Part shown: positions 29,622 through 40,070 of the stretch, one piece after another
How positions within the stretch are numbered: position 1 is the stretch's first letter
Layout of the letters: every line of letters begins with the position of its first letter
Source: Chondrus crispus
Taxonomy: Eukaryota > Rhodophyta > Florideophyceae > Gigartinales > Gigartinaceae
Direction of reading: 5' to 3'
NCBI RefSeq assembly: GCF_000350225.1
Contig: NW_005179310.1
Location: forward strand, 186,001-250,000
DNA length: 64,000 nucleotides
Made by a program: the position numbers and the translations under genes
Notes under the pieces: generated by a model
Databases searched by the model: none
Told to the model about the DNA's origin: nothing
Seen by the model: the letters and a program-made list of their open reading frames with translations, nothing else

Positions 29622-31560
29622 TTATGTACTGGAAAGCGATAACAGAGATTCCACAACTTCCTCTTCACCCCTCATATCCTTACTGAACGCTTGCCTCGAG
29701 AGTGTACTACTCATTGCCGCTTCGAATTTCGCCCCAGAAGTCGGAGAAAACCGTTCAGGTTGTGGGGGAGACCGCCGGGCTGGGGATTTTGGTTCAGCTG
29801 CCGAATTTGTACTGCGATTCTCAATCGAGAATCGCATCTGGGCTCGACTGTCGTCACGCTTTTCCTTCTTTTCAGTTTTGAGATGCCTCTCAGCAGCAAG
29901 TTTTACGTCTCTCTCTTTTCTGCTTTCGATTACATCGTCCAAAGTCAAGTACAGAGCAGGTGTACCTTTTTGTAACTCCACACTTTTCTCGCGCCCTGCG
30001 TTCGAACTTTTTATGTTCGAGAAACGCCTGCTTGTCATAAGGATTTTATTCACACTTCTGCTTTTGCGCAAAAGCATTTCCACATCCCTGAGTCTCGTTG
30101 TGGGATCTTTAGCAGCGTCCAAAGTTGTTTTGAGCTGACGAAAAGTCCGGTTGCCGGGGTGCCGGGTTCTATTTGTGGCATTTAGGGAAGTGACTTTGCC
30201 ACTTTTTGGGTCACATGTGACCGCATGTGGTGCTGGTCTCTTAAACCTGTTAAGAAAAGAGTAGTCCATTGGCCATAACCCCGACTTTTCGAAGCTTAAC
30301 TTAATCTTATCCATCGTGATTTCACTGTAAGCCAACATCGCCACCATCAGATTTGCACGCACATTTTGCATGTCGAGCGTTGTTTGTTTATGAAGCAGGT
30401 CCCGGTATTTGCGCATCCCTTTTTTGAATGCACTGTTTATGTCTTGATCGCAGGGTTGCAAGCAGTGAGTCGTGTTTGAGGGAGACTGAACGACTTCGCA
30501 CTTTTTCTGCTTGCACAACTCGAGCCACTCGAAACCTTCTCGTGAGAAGTGACCGTCAAGAGTCACACAGTAGGAACGCTCCAGGGGTAGGGCCTTTCTC
30601 ACAAATGTATCCACATGCTCTATCACAAAGGAAATGAGTCTCTTTTCCATTCTTCCCCTGTCTGTTGTCATTATTACGGTTCCCTTCCCAAACCACATTT
30701 TTGAGACAATCTACTAGTTTGCACGGAAGGGCATATTATTTCGGTCTGTTTTGAGCGGAGAGACCCATCCGTTCATTACATTCTTTCCTTCTACAATGAA
30801 AAAGGGAGGAATTTTGCGACCAGATGCCGAGGCGGCCACCACAATCGTTATATGCTTGTTGTTTTTTTCTAGCTTGACAAGCCCAATACCCACCGTGATT
30901 GGTGCGTGAGGACCCAAATACTTTAGTTCTTACCCCATATTGACAGTCCACAGCTGTCTCGTCGAGGTTCCAAAGGCGGGAGGGGTCGTTGAATATACCA
31001 GGATTAACATGTTGCATTTTTTCAATGCATTTGAAAAGGTTGACACATGGGTGAAATTTTCAGCCGCCGACTTTGCGACGTCACTGTTCTCATTTTTTTC
31101 GATAAGTGACGTCTCTATTCACTGCACGCCAATGGTACATGATGTCTTGAGACGGACTGCCAGATTTTGTGCGAAATCCTGGACGTCCGTCAGACGCAAT
31201 CTGAGTCATTATATTCCTGACATCACCGTTTGAGAGTGCAAAACCCTTTTCTGCAGCGTATACAATCCTTTTCTTTATCAAAGTTGACTCTTGTTTAGTA
31301 AGAACTGTGCGGTGTCCTCTGCGGTGAGCTGCTGGCGATAGAAGGGCGTTGAGTTTGGATTCATCACGCCCTTCGAGGGCGTGATAAATCCGATCTACTG
31401 TTGTGTGAGGTACATTTGTCGCTTTCACAACGGCAGACCTTTCAGTACCTATACGAAGGAGTGCGGTGGCTTTTTCCCGCCGCTTTTTCATGAATGCGTC
31501 TTGTTCCTGCCTCCTTTTTCGATTGCACTCTGCATGCGCATGGAGAGTCCCATGACGCAC
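29622..31560 (-). pseudogene. Broken pogo-like (HTH + DDE_1) transposase
   Basis: Three or more collinear minus-strand frames can be read. 31090-31560 carries a basic helix-turn-helix region (SAVVKATNVPHTTVDRIYHAL, then a CENP-B-type segment ending PSQDIMYHWRAVN). 30736-31017 has RLWNLDETAVDCQYG (first catalytic Asp), and 30714-30917 has HITIVVAASASGRKIPPFFIVEG in another frame. 29622-30698 (358 aa) has VTLDGHFSREGFEWLEL and SNTTHCLQPCDQDINSAFK, giving the remaining acidic residues, then a long Lys/Arg-rich tail. The frame breaks make it inactive. It differs in sequence from the pogo-like element at 23.8-26.0 kb. Confidence 0.8.
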
Positions 31561-31605
31561 GAATAGTTGTGGGCAAAGTCATGATTTCAGTGCTGTAGAA
31601 GACAG

Positions 31606-32304
31606 TTATACGAGCGTTAGAACGCCGTGGGGCTGCAGGAGTTTGAATTTTGGCGGACTTCTGCATCGCAGGGCAACGAGGGAGGACGAAGGAACTTGTA
31701 CGACGATCCCTAGCATGACAACGGCGTGTTCTTGCTCCTGCTCCGAGGGAAGCGGAGGTGCTTCGGCTCGACGAGTTGCCGGTTTTCTCACGATGGGGAC
31801 TTTCGTCCCATCATCGAGCTCGACCACCTTCCGACGTGGATAGATGGCCTCGACAAACTTGTCGTTAAAGTCACAGCCCAGGATGACGGGGGCTGCCAGG
31901 CGCTCCCACACGATGAACTTGCATTTCATGGTGCGAGTTGCTAGTCGAACAACGAGGGTGATGAACCCGCTTGTTCGTAACGGCCGCCCGTTCGCGTCGG
32001 CGATAGTCGGGACTTCCACCGGTTCGATTAAGCTCTCCCATCCTTTGGGCAGGGTGTCGGCGCGGACAAAATTGGAGCCGGCACCCGTGTCCAGGATGGT
32101 GAGTTGACCCACCAGGATGGCGGTGGTGAGCCCAAGGTTGGCGTAGACCTTGTAATTACGTCGAGGCAGTGTACAAACTGGCTCGACGGCCTTGTCATCG
32201 GGGGAGCGCCTCCCGTTGTTAAGACGCCACGGTCGGCGGAGCGTCCCCATGCCCGTCGGATCGGGGTTGGAGGGACTCGCGTGTCGAGCGTGTCTCCGTC
32301 CCAA
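31606..32304 (-). pseudogene. Gypsy element B: aspartic protease region
   Basis: A 232-codon frame contains LTILDTGAGSNFVRADTLP (active-site DTG), then IADANGRPL and APVILGCDFNDKFVEAIYP (flap and ILG motif), typical of retropepsin in Ty3/Gypsy polyproteins. No reverse transcriptase follows before unrelated transposase sequence at 31560, so the element is truncated after the protease. It lies downstream of the gag frames described next, in the same orientation. Confidence 0.8.
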
Positions 32305-32478
32305 GAAGCGGATCGCTGGCTTCGGGGGCGGGGGTGACGCGGTATCCCGCGATGGAATGTCAGCGATTTTCAGCTGTGGGTCTCCTAGTTTTTTGGAGGT
32401 GCGGTCTTGCCGCTCGGGGGACTTGACTTCTTCGAAGCCGAGGGAGACTTGGACGCCAAGACAGGTGCGATCAGCCGA

Positions 32479-32670
32479 TTAGCCTCGAAACTGAGGAGGG
32501 CTATGGCGCGCAAGTACGCGTCTGCCGGAACACTTCTGAGCCGCCGTGAGCTTCACAAAATAATGAGGGACGAGCGACACATCGCGCACCTTCATGCTAC
32601 AGTCGGGGTTAATATGATCCCCGACTTTGTAGCATGTGTAGCAGATGATTTGCGGGGAAGGTGTCTTCAT
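32479..32670 (-). pseudogene. Gypsy element B: nucleocapsid zinc-knuckle segment
   Basis: A short frame contains CYTCYKVGDHINPDC. This is a CCHC knuckle with five rather than four residues between the second Cys and the His, so it is either divergent or damaged. It sits between the Gag body and the protease, where nucleocapsid is expected. Confidence 0.6.
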
Positions 32671-32685
32671 GTCCCGGATTCTCTC

Positions 32686-33981
32686 TCAACCGGCCCAACC
32701 GGGAGACTTCTCGCGCGGTGTCAGAAGCCAGGGCCGGTCCTTGTAGGTCGGCCGCCGCTCTCCGTAGAACAAAGAATCCTTGTCGTTGAATGAGGATCCC
32801 TTGGTGGGAAATGATGGTGACCCAGCTGCGGCGCCGAATGGCTCGTCATTGGCGAGGAAGTTCTCGGCGTCCAGGCCGGTATGATAGCTCGGGGTCAGGC
32901 CCACGGTTGTCGATGAGGGCATACTGTCTGCCATCGCCAACACTTGCTTGGCTGCGGGTCTCGCGAAGTCGACGCGTCTTCTTCCGCCAGCCGTCTGCGC
33001 GCGGTAGGCCGCCCTTTGAGCGCGGGCTTCGGCCATCGTGTCCTCGCATGAGGATCGGGGGGGATTCTCCCTTGCTTGGAGCACCAACGGCTTGATCGCC
33101 AGATGGAGGCCCTCTATAAACAAAGTAGTTCGTTCATAGGGGGAATGGATGTCCCCACACCGCGCGAGGGCGGTTAACATACAAGTCGCATACTCGGTCT
33201 CAACTTCGCCGGGTTTTTGGCGTAAATCCCAGACTACAGAGAGCGCTTGCTCGATCTGAATATTCGTTGCATACGTACGAAGCAACCAGTTCACTGCTGC
33301 TGGCCACGACGCAATCCCTTGATTGCGTCGGAAATATCCTCGATGGGATTCATACGCCTCCTTCGCCGGCGGGTTGAGGAGATGCAGCAAGGCCATGAGA
33401 GCGATTGCCTCCGACAATTCTGCGTTGTCGAAATTCTCCTTACATCTAGCCAAAAAGCTGATGACTTTGATCGGGTCGGACCCGTTAAACTTGTACTCTC
33501 CCATTATGACGAGGAGATATTGCACGCGTTTACGCGTCGTGGCGTACACCTTTGCATCTACGGTGGGGACGGTATTCACGAGACGGTAAGCTCGATAATT
33601 AAACGCGCCTCGGAAGCGGTGGTTGGTCGGTTTCCACACCGTGATACCCTTCGCCTTAGGGCCGAAGGTCGGTTGTGGTACCGTGAATGCCTCGGCTTCG
33701 GAGTCCGAATCGGAGTCGGATTCTGAAGCTGAGGGCGGGGATCCACCCGAGTAACCAGAGAAATCCTCCGGGTCAGGTCGGCTTCCGTGACCGGACTCGT
33801 GACGGCGGCCTTCGGTCTTGACCTTCTTGCCGCGGGACGATCTTGGCGACGGGCTGCGGGCGACCGCTAGGTCCGGGATAGGATCCCGTTGTTCCTCCAT
33901 CGTCAGGGGATCGGCAAGCGGAATCCCGGCCGCCGTGAGGGCCGATTTGGTGACGTCAGCGAACAGTAGATTTTCGTCCAA
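32686..33981 (-). pseudogene. Gypsy element B: Gag capsid region
   Basis: The 431-codon frame has an acidic/Ser-rich N-terminus, then a retrotransposon Gag-type helical domain: KGITVWKPTNHRFRGAFNYRAYRLVNT, YLLVIMGEYKFNGSDPIKVISFLARCKENFDN, ALMALLHLLNPPAKEAYES, VNWLLRTYAT, TEYATCMLTALARCGD. The VxxPTNxxFxGAxxYRxYRL block is shared with the plus-strand gag at 45126-46055, so both are one Gypsy family. Confidence 0.8.
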
Positions 33982-34260
33982 CGTTTGTAACGCATGTAAC
34001 TGTGTGTTAGATCTTGGCTTCGACGCAGTCGACTGGTCTTGTCTAGCGGGGACGGGTCGTGTTTGCGCCGATTCCAGGGCGGTGGTTACGCCGACGGAGG
34101 TCCTTGACTTCCTGCGTCAGGCGATTTACTTCCTCCCGTAGAGGAAGGAACGTCTTGTCGACGGTGGACTCGATGTTCTTCTGCCACGCTCGAGTGAGAA
34201 CGCCTTCTAGTGCGGTGAGGCGATCACGTCCCTGTTGGGACTGTACCTCCGCCTGAGCGG

Positions 34261-34492
34261 CGATCTTACCAGCAAAAAGGCTGTCCAACATCTCGCGTAT
34301 CTTGGCGGTGTGCGAGTGGAGTTTCTCCTCGATCAAGTTGAGAGAGAACCTCTCGGCTTCACGGAGGCTTTCGCGGCGATCTTACCAGCAACAAGGCTGT
34401 CCAATATCTCCCATATCTTGGCGGTGTGCGAGTTGAGTTTCTCCTCGATTAATTTGAGAGAGAACCTCTCGGCTTCACGGAGGCCTTCGCGG
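34261..34492. repeat. 116-bp tandem duplication in gag
   Basis: 34261-34376 and 34377-34492 are about 90 percent similar by eye, beginning CGATCTTACCAGCAA in both. The duplication explains the split reading frame in element B gag. Confidence 0.85.
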
Positions 34493-34690
34493 CGGTTCCG
34501 CGTGATCCACGCCGCGACGGGCGCTGGAACGTCTCTCGGACGAATGTCATGGGACGACTCGGAGCCGGTCACCATGGCGAATACACCTACGGTCGGTGCG
34601 TGAGGGAAAGGCGCAGGAAGGAGAGATAGAAAGGGAAAGTAGGTCAGGGAAGAAAGAGGACACTCGGATGCACGAGAGTATCGACTGTTT

Positions 34691-34706
34691 CTAGATCGGG
34701 AGACCA
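34691..34706 (-). promoter_or_regulatory. Primer-binding site of Gypsy element B
   Basis: On the minus strand TGGTCTCCCGATCTAG begins three T after the LTR end. The same 16-mer with one change follows the plus-strand LTR at 45090. TGG next to an LTR terminus is the hallmark of tRNA-primed reverse transcription. The tRNA is not identified. Confidence 0.75.
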
Positions 34707-34709
34707 AAA

Positions 34710-35354
34710 TGTCGTGCACTACAGCCGCGTGTGGCGGCTGTAGGCAGAGCGACGCGCGTTCGTAGGCGTAAGGGAATTCGGGAGATCACCCAGTGGATGA
34801 CCGGAACCGGGATCCGGGCGCCGCTTGCGCGGTAGAAAGGTAGAACTAGAGTCAGCAATAAGGAGGAAGAATTAAGGGAAAAACAGAACTAACAGAGCGG
34901 ACAGCACAGTAGTTAACGTAGCGCTCGCGTGGTTGGGTCGACGCGCGCGGGGAAGGCAGTTGGGATTCCAGGGGTGTAGATGGCTCGGTCGGTATGGGCG
35001 AGCCAGTACCGAGTCGAGGCTACAACCTGGAATCCAGAAACCAAGGTAAAAGACCCGAGGCTTCGTGCCTCTTTAATTTGATTATTGGGTTGACTCTATA
35101 GTCCCCCGTCGCCGTAATGGCGAAGCAAAATTATACTGTAAATTAGAATAACTAGGAAATAACGGGTGTAGCCCCGAGGGGACCAAGTACAGACCCCATA
35201 GGCCCTATGGGTTGCGGAAGGACTACACGTGTCCACCGGGAGGTGCGGTAGAGCGGCAGGGAGTCCACATGTACACGTGGTACACGTGGTGGCGGCGAGC
35301 GCGATTTTGGTGATATTAGGACAGCTGTCCCGGTACCGAGTACAGAGCACTACA
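34710..35354 (-). mobile_element. Gypsy LTR (family 1), 645 bp
   Basis: Read on the minus strand, the segment begins TGTAGTGC (from 35354) and ends GCACGACA (to 34710), a near-perfect 8-bp terminal inverted repeat with canonical TG...CA. It is followed immediately by the primer-binding site and gag of element B. It is the only LTR seen between elements A and B. CACGTG/ACACGTGG words cluster in its first 150 bp (U3). Confidence 0.75.
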
Positions 35355-36255
35355 AGTCCTTGGTGATCTTCCGCAACCGGTTGGCGTGTACTCGTGCCTC
35401 GCGATTTCCGTGCCCTGAGCGTAGCAAATGACTTGTGAGGGAGAGACGTCTCTCTACCACGTAAGGCCCGATCCAGGGCGGTGCTAGTTTGCTTCCCTCT
35501 TGACGGATAAGGTCCGGACTCCATACCAGCACGCGATTTCCATCCTTGATTGCGACATTTTGCACAGATGCGTCGTACTGTAGCGCCACTCGAGACCTAA
35601 AAGCCTTTCCTCTGGCAATCAGCGACTTGTACAGTTCGCATAAATGGAGCCGCAGATTGTAGGGCTCGCCGGACACCCTCTCGAGCTCGGCGTGACCCCA
35701 TGCCATAAATGGCTCAATTCCGAACATCGCTTCGTACGGGCTCATCTCCGTTGCCTTGGTGATCCCCGAATCGTAACTGAAGCACGCCAAAGAGACATGT
35801 TTGTCCCAATCGTCCTGCCCCGTGCTCACAAAGCACGCAATGTCCTGGGCGAGGGTGCGGTTGAAGCGCTCAACACACCCATTTGTCTGCGGGTGGAACG
35901 CCGTGGTTGTCACCCTTTGCACTCCCATCTGCTCGGCCATCGCCGTCACCACTTCTCCGATGAAGTTCGGGCCCCTATCCGAGAGAAGGGTCTCCATCGC
36001 ACCAAAAATGCTGATCCATTCGACGATCAGAGCCTTGGCAATGGTTACCGCCTTCTCGTTCGGAATAGCTATTGCGGACGCAAATGGCGTGTACCTGTCC
36101 ACAATCACCAAGATCTTGATATTCCCTCGGCTTGCCTCGGTGTGACGGTCTGCACATCCACGGCTACTTGCGAGAACCGGCGAGGCGGGTGATACACTTG
36201 CATGCGGGCGTGACGTCCGGGCTTTTTTGCTTTTACGCCAGCACACGCGACGCAT
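35350..36255 (-). pseudogene. Gypsy element A: integrase
   Basis: The 301-codon frame contains the core IKILVIVDRYTPFASAI (D), ETLLSDRGPNFIGEVV (D) and FHPQTNGCVERFNRTL (E), so the D,D-35-E triad is intact. A C-terminal segment follows, ending VHANRLRKITKDL. The stop codon falls inside the first bases of the family-1 LTR. The region is rich in conserved motifs, but upstream pol frames are damaged, so it is classed as part of a dead element. Confidence 0.8.
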
Positions 36256-36932
36256 CCGTCAACCTTGGACTGAACATCCCTTTGCCACCATTTCCACCAG
36301 AACCGCCTCGCCACCCTTTCTCTCGTCCGCTGTACAGCATAGTGGTCAGACAGCTTCGCGCCGTGGGAATTCTGCAGGACGTCGGGGACGAGCGACCGGG
36401 GAACAACAGCGCGTAATCCTCCGCACAGTTCCGAGCTGCGCGAGTCGATGCACAAAACCCCTTCCGGGTCCAGTACGACCTCCTGTCCCTTTCCATCCCT
36501 GACGCGCTTGAGCAATTCCGCAAACTCTTCCTCTTGCGCTGCTAGCAATGATCGCGTGGGGAACCCGCCCGACAGCATACACGCAATTCCACATTCCTCT
36601 TCAACCGCCGTGGAGACCTCCTCCGGGTCCTCCGGGGAGCCAATTTCGAGAAAACACCTTTGGAAGAGCGGCTTTGTGACCGCATCGCGACTGAGAGCGT
36701 CTGGAACCACCATTGATGCGCCGGGTGCGTATTTCACCACGAAATCGAAGTCCTGCACCTCGACCATCCACTTGGCTAGCCCTCCACGTGGATCTTTCAG
36801 ACTGATGGGCCACTTTAGTGAGAGGTGTTCCGTTTCCACTACTAAGTTCTGCTCTCCATGTAGGTAGCATCTCCATTTCCGCAAGCAGTGCACAATCGCA
36901 AGGCACTCGCGCTCGGTAACTGTAAACTTCAC
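36105..36932 (-). pseudogene. Gypsy element A: RNase H and integrase zinc-binding region
   Basis: The frame starts with the RT-linked RNase H: FTVTERECLAIVHCLRKWRCYLHG, then VETEHLSLKW and VKYAPGASMVVPDALSRD. The usual TDH is replaced by ETEH. The C-terminal part carries an HHCC-like integrase zinc segment (HGAKLSDHYAVQRTRERVARRFWW ... CVACAGVKAKKPG). It overlaps the integrase frame with a frameshift around 36150-36250. Confidence 0.75.
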
Positions 36933-37159
36933 CTCCGCGGTGGTCAGTTTGCGGCTCGAGAACGAGACAGGGCTCTATGAGCCGCCACTGACGCGTTGCA
37001 GCATCACACCCCCGATCCAATAGCTGATTGCATCCGTGAGCATCGTTTTCGGGAAGCCCCTCCTCGGTGGCACCAGAAACTCGGGAGCACTCAGCACATT
37101 CTTGATTTCTTTCCAAGCTTTTCGCTGTGCATCTCCCCACCGAGCATCCCAGCCCGCAA

Positions 37160-37876
37160 TCAGGAATCTCTTCCAAGTCGCTTCTTCATATTGAAGCCCG
37201 TCCCGCGCAATACCGAATAGAGCGGTCGTGCGACTTCGGCAAAATGGTCAATAAATTCGGCAAAGTAGTTTGCCAGTCCTAGGAACTTCATGACGTCCTC
37301 CCCATTCTGGCGCATGCGCAGATCGCCGATTGCTCGCACGTGTAGGTCGGAGGGCCTCATTCCATGCGGGCCGATACGGTGCCCGAGCACCTCGACATCG
37401 CGGACTCCAAAGGCGCATTTCGCTATCTTAAGGCGCGCTCCCGCAGTGAAGAACGTGTCCAGAACCGATGCCAGGCACTGTAGATGCTCCTCATCCGTTG
37501 TGGTTCCCAGGCTAATATCGTTCATGAATGCCCATACGTCGCGGCCCTTCCTGCTTGCGAGGATTGCGTTCACCACACGCTGAAAAACAGCCAGTGGATT
37601 CTTCAAACCTTGAGGAAAGCGCACGTACCGTAACAGACCAATGACCGTGCGGATGGCGGTGAAGTCCCGCGAATCTTCCGCCAGACTGACCTGGAAGAAC
37701 CCGTCTTTCAGATCGAACGTAGAAAAACTCTTCTGCTCCCCATCCAATCTAGGGCAGCACGTACGTCCTCCATAGGGTATGAGTCTGCCACAGTAAGTGC
37801 GTTCAGTCCTCTGAAGTTCGAGGTGACCCAGGTCGCCCGGTCCTTCTTCTTTACAAATACATTTCAGGCCGCCCAC
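37160..37876 (-). pseudogene. Gypsy element A: reverse transcriptase, mutated active site
   Basis: FSTFDLKDGFFQVSLAED, TVIGLLRYVRFPQGLKNPLAVFQRVV, VWAFMNDISLGTTTDEEH and CAFGVRDVEVLGHRIGPHG are RT_RVT blocks. The catalytic Y-x-D-D box reads FMND: the first Asp is Asn (codon at 37520-37522), which should abolish polymerase activity. The N-terminal RT block is in another frame, so there is also a frameshift near 37735. Confidence 0.8.
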
Positions 37877-38781
37877 GGAGAGGAGGCGTGCTCGACAACA
37901 CCCAGCTGCAGAAACTTCTCCATAGCAGCCTTTTCGAGCTCCGATTCCTTTGGAGAACGCCTCCTGACCGGGCAGCAGACCGGCCGGGCACCATCCACCA
38001 GACTGATTCGGTGCTCCACTCCCTTGATGTGCCCCAATTCCTTGAACATGGCGCTGCGCGACAATAGATTTGCGCGTGATTTTTCCTGCATGGTCACGTC
38101 CCTGTGGAAATGGGATAAGTCCATATCCTGGATTACCTCGTCAACGTCGTCTTCACTTATTGCTCCGGCTATCTCAGTGTCCAGGCGGGCATCTCGGCAT
38201 CTCGACACCACTCCATTAAGCTGCCACCCGTCGGCGCTGATTTTTCCCCTCATCGTGGTAAGGTCCAGAACGAGGCCATATTGCATCCATAACTGACTCT
38301 CAATTAGGAGCTTGGAAGGTAAACGAGAAGCGACCCGCACGCGCGCTGTGAATGTCCGTCCGACATTTTGAACCTCAAGGACCCCTCTCTGCATACCCCC
38401 ATTTCGGATCCATCTGAGGTCCTTGCGGCAGACCCATCTGCATCTCACTCCCCTCCATGGTCCTCGAACCACTTGCAGTCTACCCAAACCGAATGAGCTC
38501 CTGTATCCAGCGGTACCCAGACCGCCTCCTTGCCGACCTTCTCCTGTACCACCACTTCCTCGCGTCCACCCGGATATATTTCGGTGCACTTGCAGACGTG
38601 TTCCCGCTCCCCGAGCGCCCCCGGCGCTCTGCTGGTCATTCGTTGCGGGGGGAGGACGCGCGCTTCGACCGAGAGTGCTCCCTTTCTCTTTCCTCAAAAC
38701 GCGAATCTCATTGTCCTGGCGCGCTTTGGCTTTTCCGGGCAGCCCCTCGCCATATGGCCCCTCTTGCCGCAGTGGTATCAC
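37864..38781 (-). pseudogene. Gypsy element A: nucleocapsid/protease/RT N-terminal region
   Basis: Several frames are needed. Near 38735-38780 a zinc knuckle (YHCGKRGHMARGC) lacks its first Cys, whose codon is TGA (38778-38780). At 38445-38639 lies VWVPLDTGAHSVWVDCKWFED, the protease active site. From about 38340 the long frame carries the pre-RT linker (MQEKSRANLLSRSAMF, ..RRRSPKESELEKAAMEKFLQLGVVEHASSPWA), the usual entry to Gypsy RT. Confidence 0.7.
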
Positions 38782-38839
38782 TGTGCGTTCTCGAAACGCA
38801 CATCCGGACCACCCGTAAGCGGACTACTGGGCAATTGGG

Positions 38840-39913
38840 CTACTGCCTCGGTATCGTCATCGCCTGCACTTTCGGCTGCGTGTTGCACACGCTCGCTGCG
38901 GAACCTTGTTCTGGCCATATCCGGGGGCCGTCCAAATGAATCATCGACACTCGGGCAGTGACTTCGTCAAAACTTCCGGATATAGACAACGCCAGGTTTC
39001 TCATATTTGACGGCAGCGACTGCACAAAGCGATGTAGAAGTACCTCGTCCGAAATCCTCTCCGGCAGCGCGAGCGCGGCAGATCGAACGCGGGTATCAAA
39101 CTCGTTTACCGTCTCCTTTCCATCACGCCAGCGCAGCATGTTGAATTTGAGGCGAAGTGCTCGCCTGTGGCTGGTATTACATAGTCTCGTCTCCAGCAAT
39201 GTCAATAGCTCATCGGCGCTAGCGTGCAGGTTATCGGCCGCCACTAACTCGTAAATGGCGAGCGCGCTGCCAACAAATGCGCAAGGAAGCAGGCGACGTT
39301 GTGTACCCCGAGCCACGGGGAAATGATGGCATAAGCGCTGTCAAGCCTTCTGGGCGGCGAAGTAGTTCCGGTGACCAGGTTGCGTGACTTGCACTGGCTC
39401 CAGAGCCTTGGAATATATCCTGAGGGCAGATTGAGGCCCCAAAACCGCCAACTGTGGGTTCAGTGATGCCTTCTCGTTAGGATCCTGATCGCCACCCCCG
39501 TCGCCTCCGTCCGTATTCTTGCCAGAAACGTCCCCTGCTTCTGGCACGGGGGGCAGGGTCCTTCTGGCGGCCCTCATGTAGGTCTCGAGAGCAAGTCCTA
39601 AGTTCGATACGGAGTCGCCAACTTCCACAACGGCTGCCGTGCTCTTCTCCAAGTGTTTGAGGATGTCTTCAAGGACCTCCGTCGTGGCTGAAAATTCGTT
39701 TTTAGCACTGCCTGACAGTCCAAACGTCTGGGACGCCGCTGCCTCGCGGTTTTCAACTCTTATGTCTTCATAAGCCGTGCGACCCGCGGGCATTACTGGC
39801 TTCGTTTCGTTGATACCAGTGTCCTCCACAGTCAGCTCCAAGTCTTCTTCTTTGCCGAAAAGGCCAAGATACTTTGCCGGATCCCTTTCGGCCCTTTGTC
39901 CAGCTTCCATCAC
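38840..39913 (-). pseudogene. Gypsy element A: Gag
   Basis: Two adjacent frames are present. 39341-39913 is N-terminal, acidic then helical, starting at MMEAGQRAERDPAKYLGLFG. 38840-39316 carries the Gag capsid tail: LLTLLETRLCNTSHRRALRLKFNMLRWRDGKETVNEFDTRVRSAALALPE, EVLLHRFVQSLPSNMRNLAL. This Gag differs from that of element B, so A and B are separate Gypsy families. Confidence 0.7.
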
Positions 39914-40006
39914 AGAGCGAGTTTCCGAATCTTCGCCCAGTGCAAAGCACTAACAAATTTGTTATGTTGTGACCACTCCTTGTCACACTGAAAGCTATGT
40001 TCTTTA

Positions 40007-40070
40007 CTCGGTTCAAAACTCAACTTCGGACGGCGCTGCAGCGTTGTCCGAAGTTGAGTTTTGAACCGAG
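40007..40070. repeat. 64-bp cruciform-forming palindrome
   Basis: Two perfect 25-bp arms (40007-40031 and 40046-40070, starting CTCGGTTCAAAACTCAAC) flank a 14-nt loop that itself contains CGCTGCAGCG. It lies about 95 bp upstream of the element A gag, in the expected leader/LTR zone. Confidence 0.85.

Larger units (their letters stand above)
34043..34709 (-). pseudogene. Gypsy element B: N-terminal Gag, frameshifted by tandem duplication
   Basis: Two overlapping frames (34333-34719 and 34043-34336) each contain a coiled-coil-like block, EEKLxSHTAKIxExLDSLxAGKIAA. They are copies produced by a 116-bp tandem duplication; 116 is not a multiple of three, so the second copy is out of frame with the first. 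The more 3' part (VEVQSQQGRDRLTALEGVL...REEVNRLTQEVKDLR-like) continues as a coiled coil. Confidence 0.7.
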
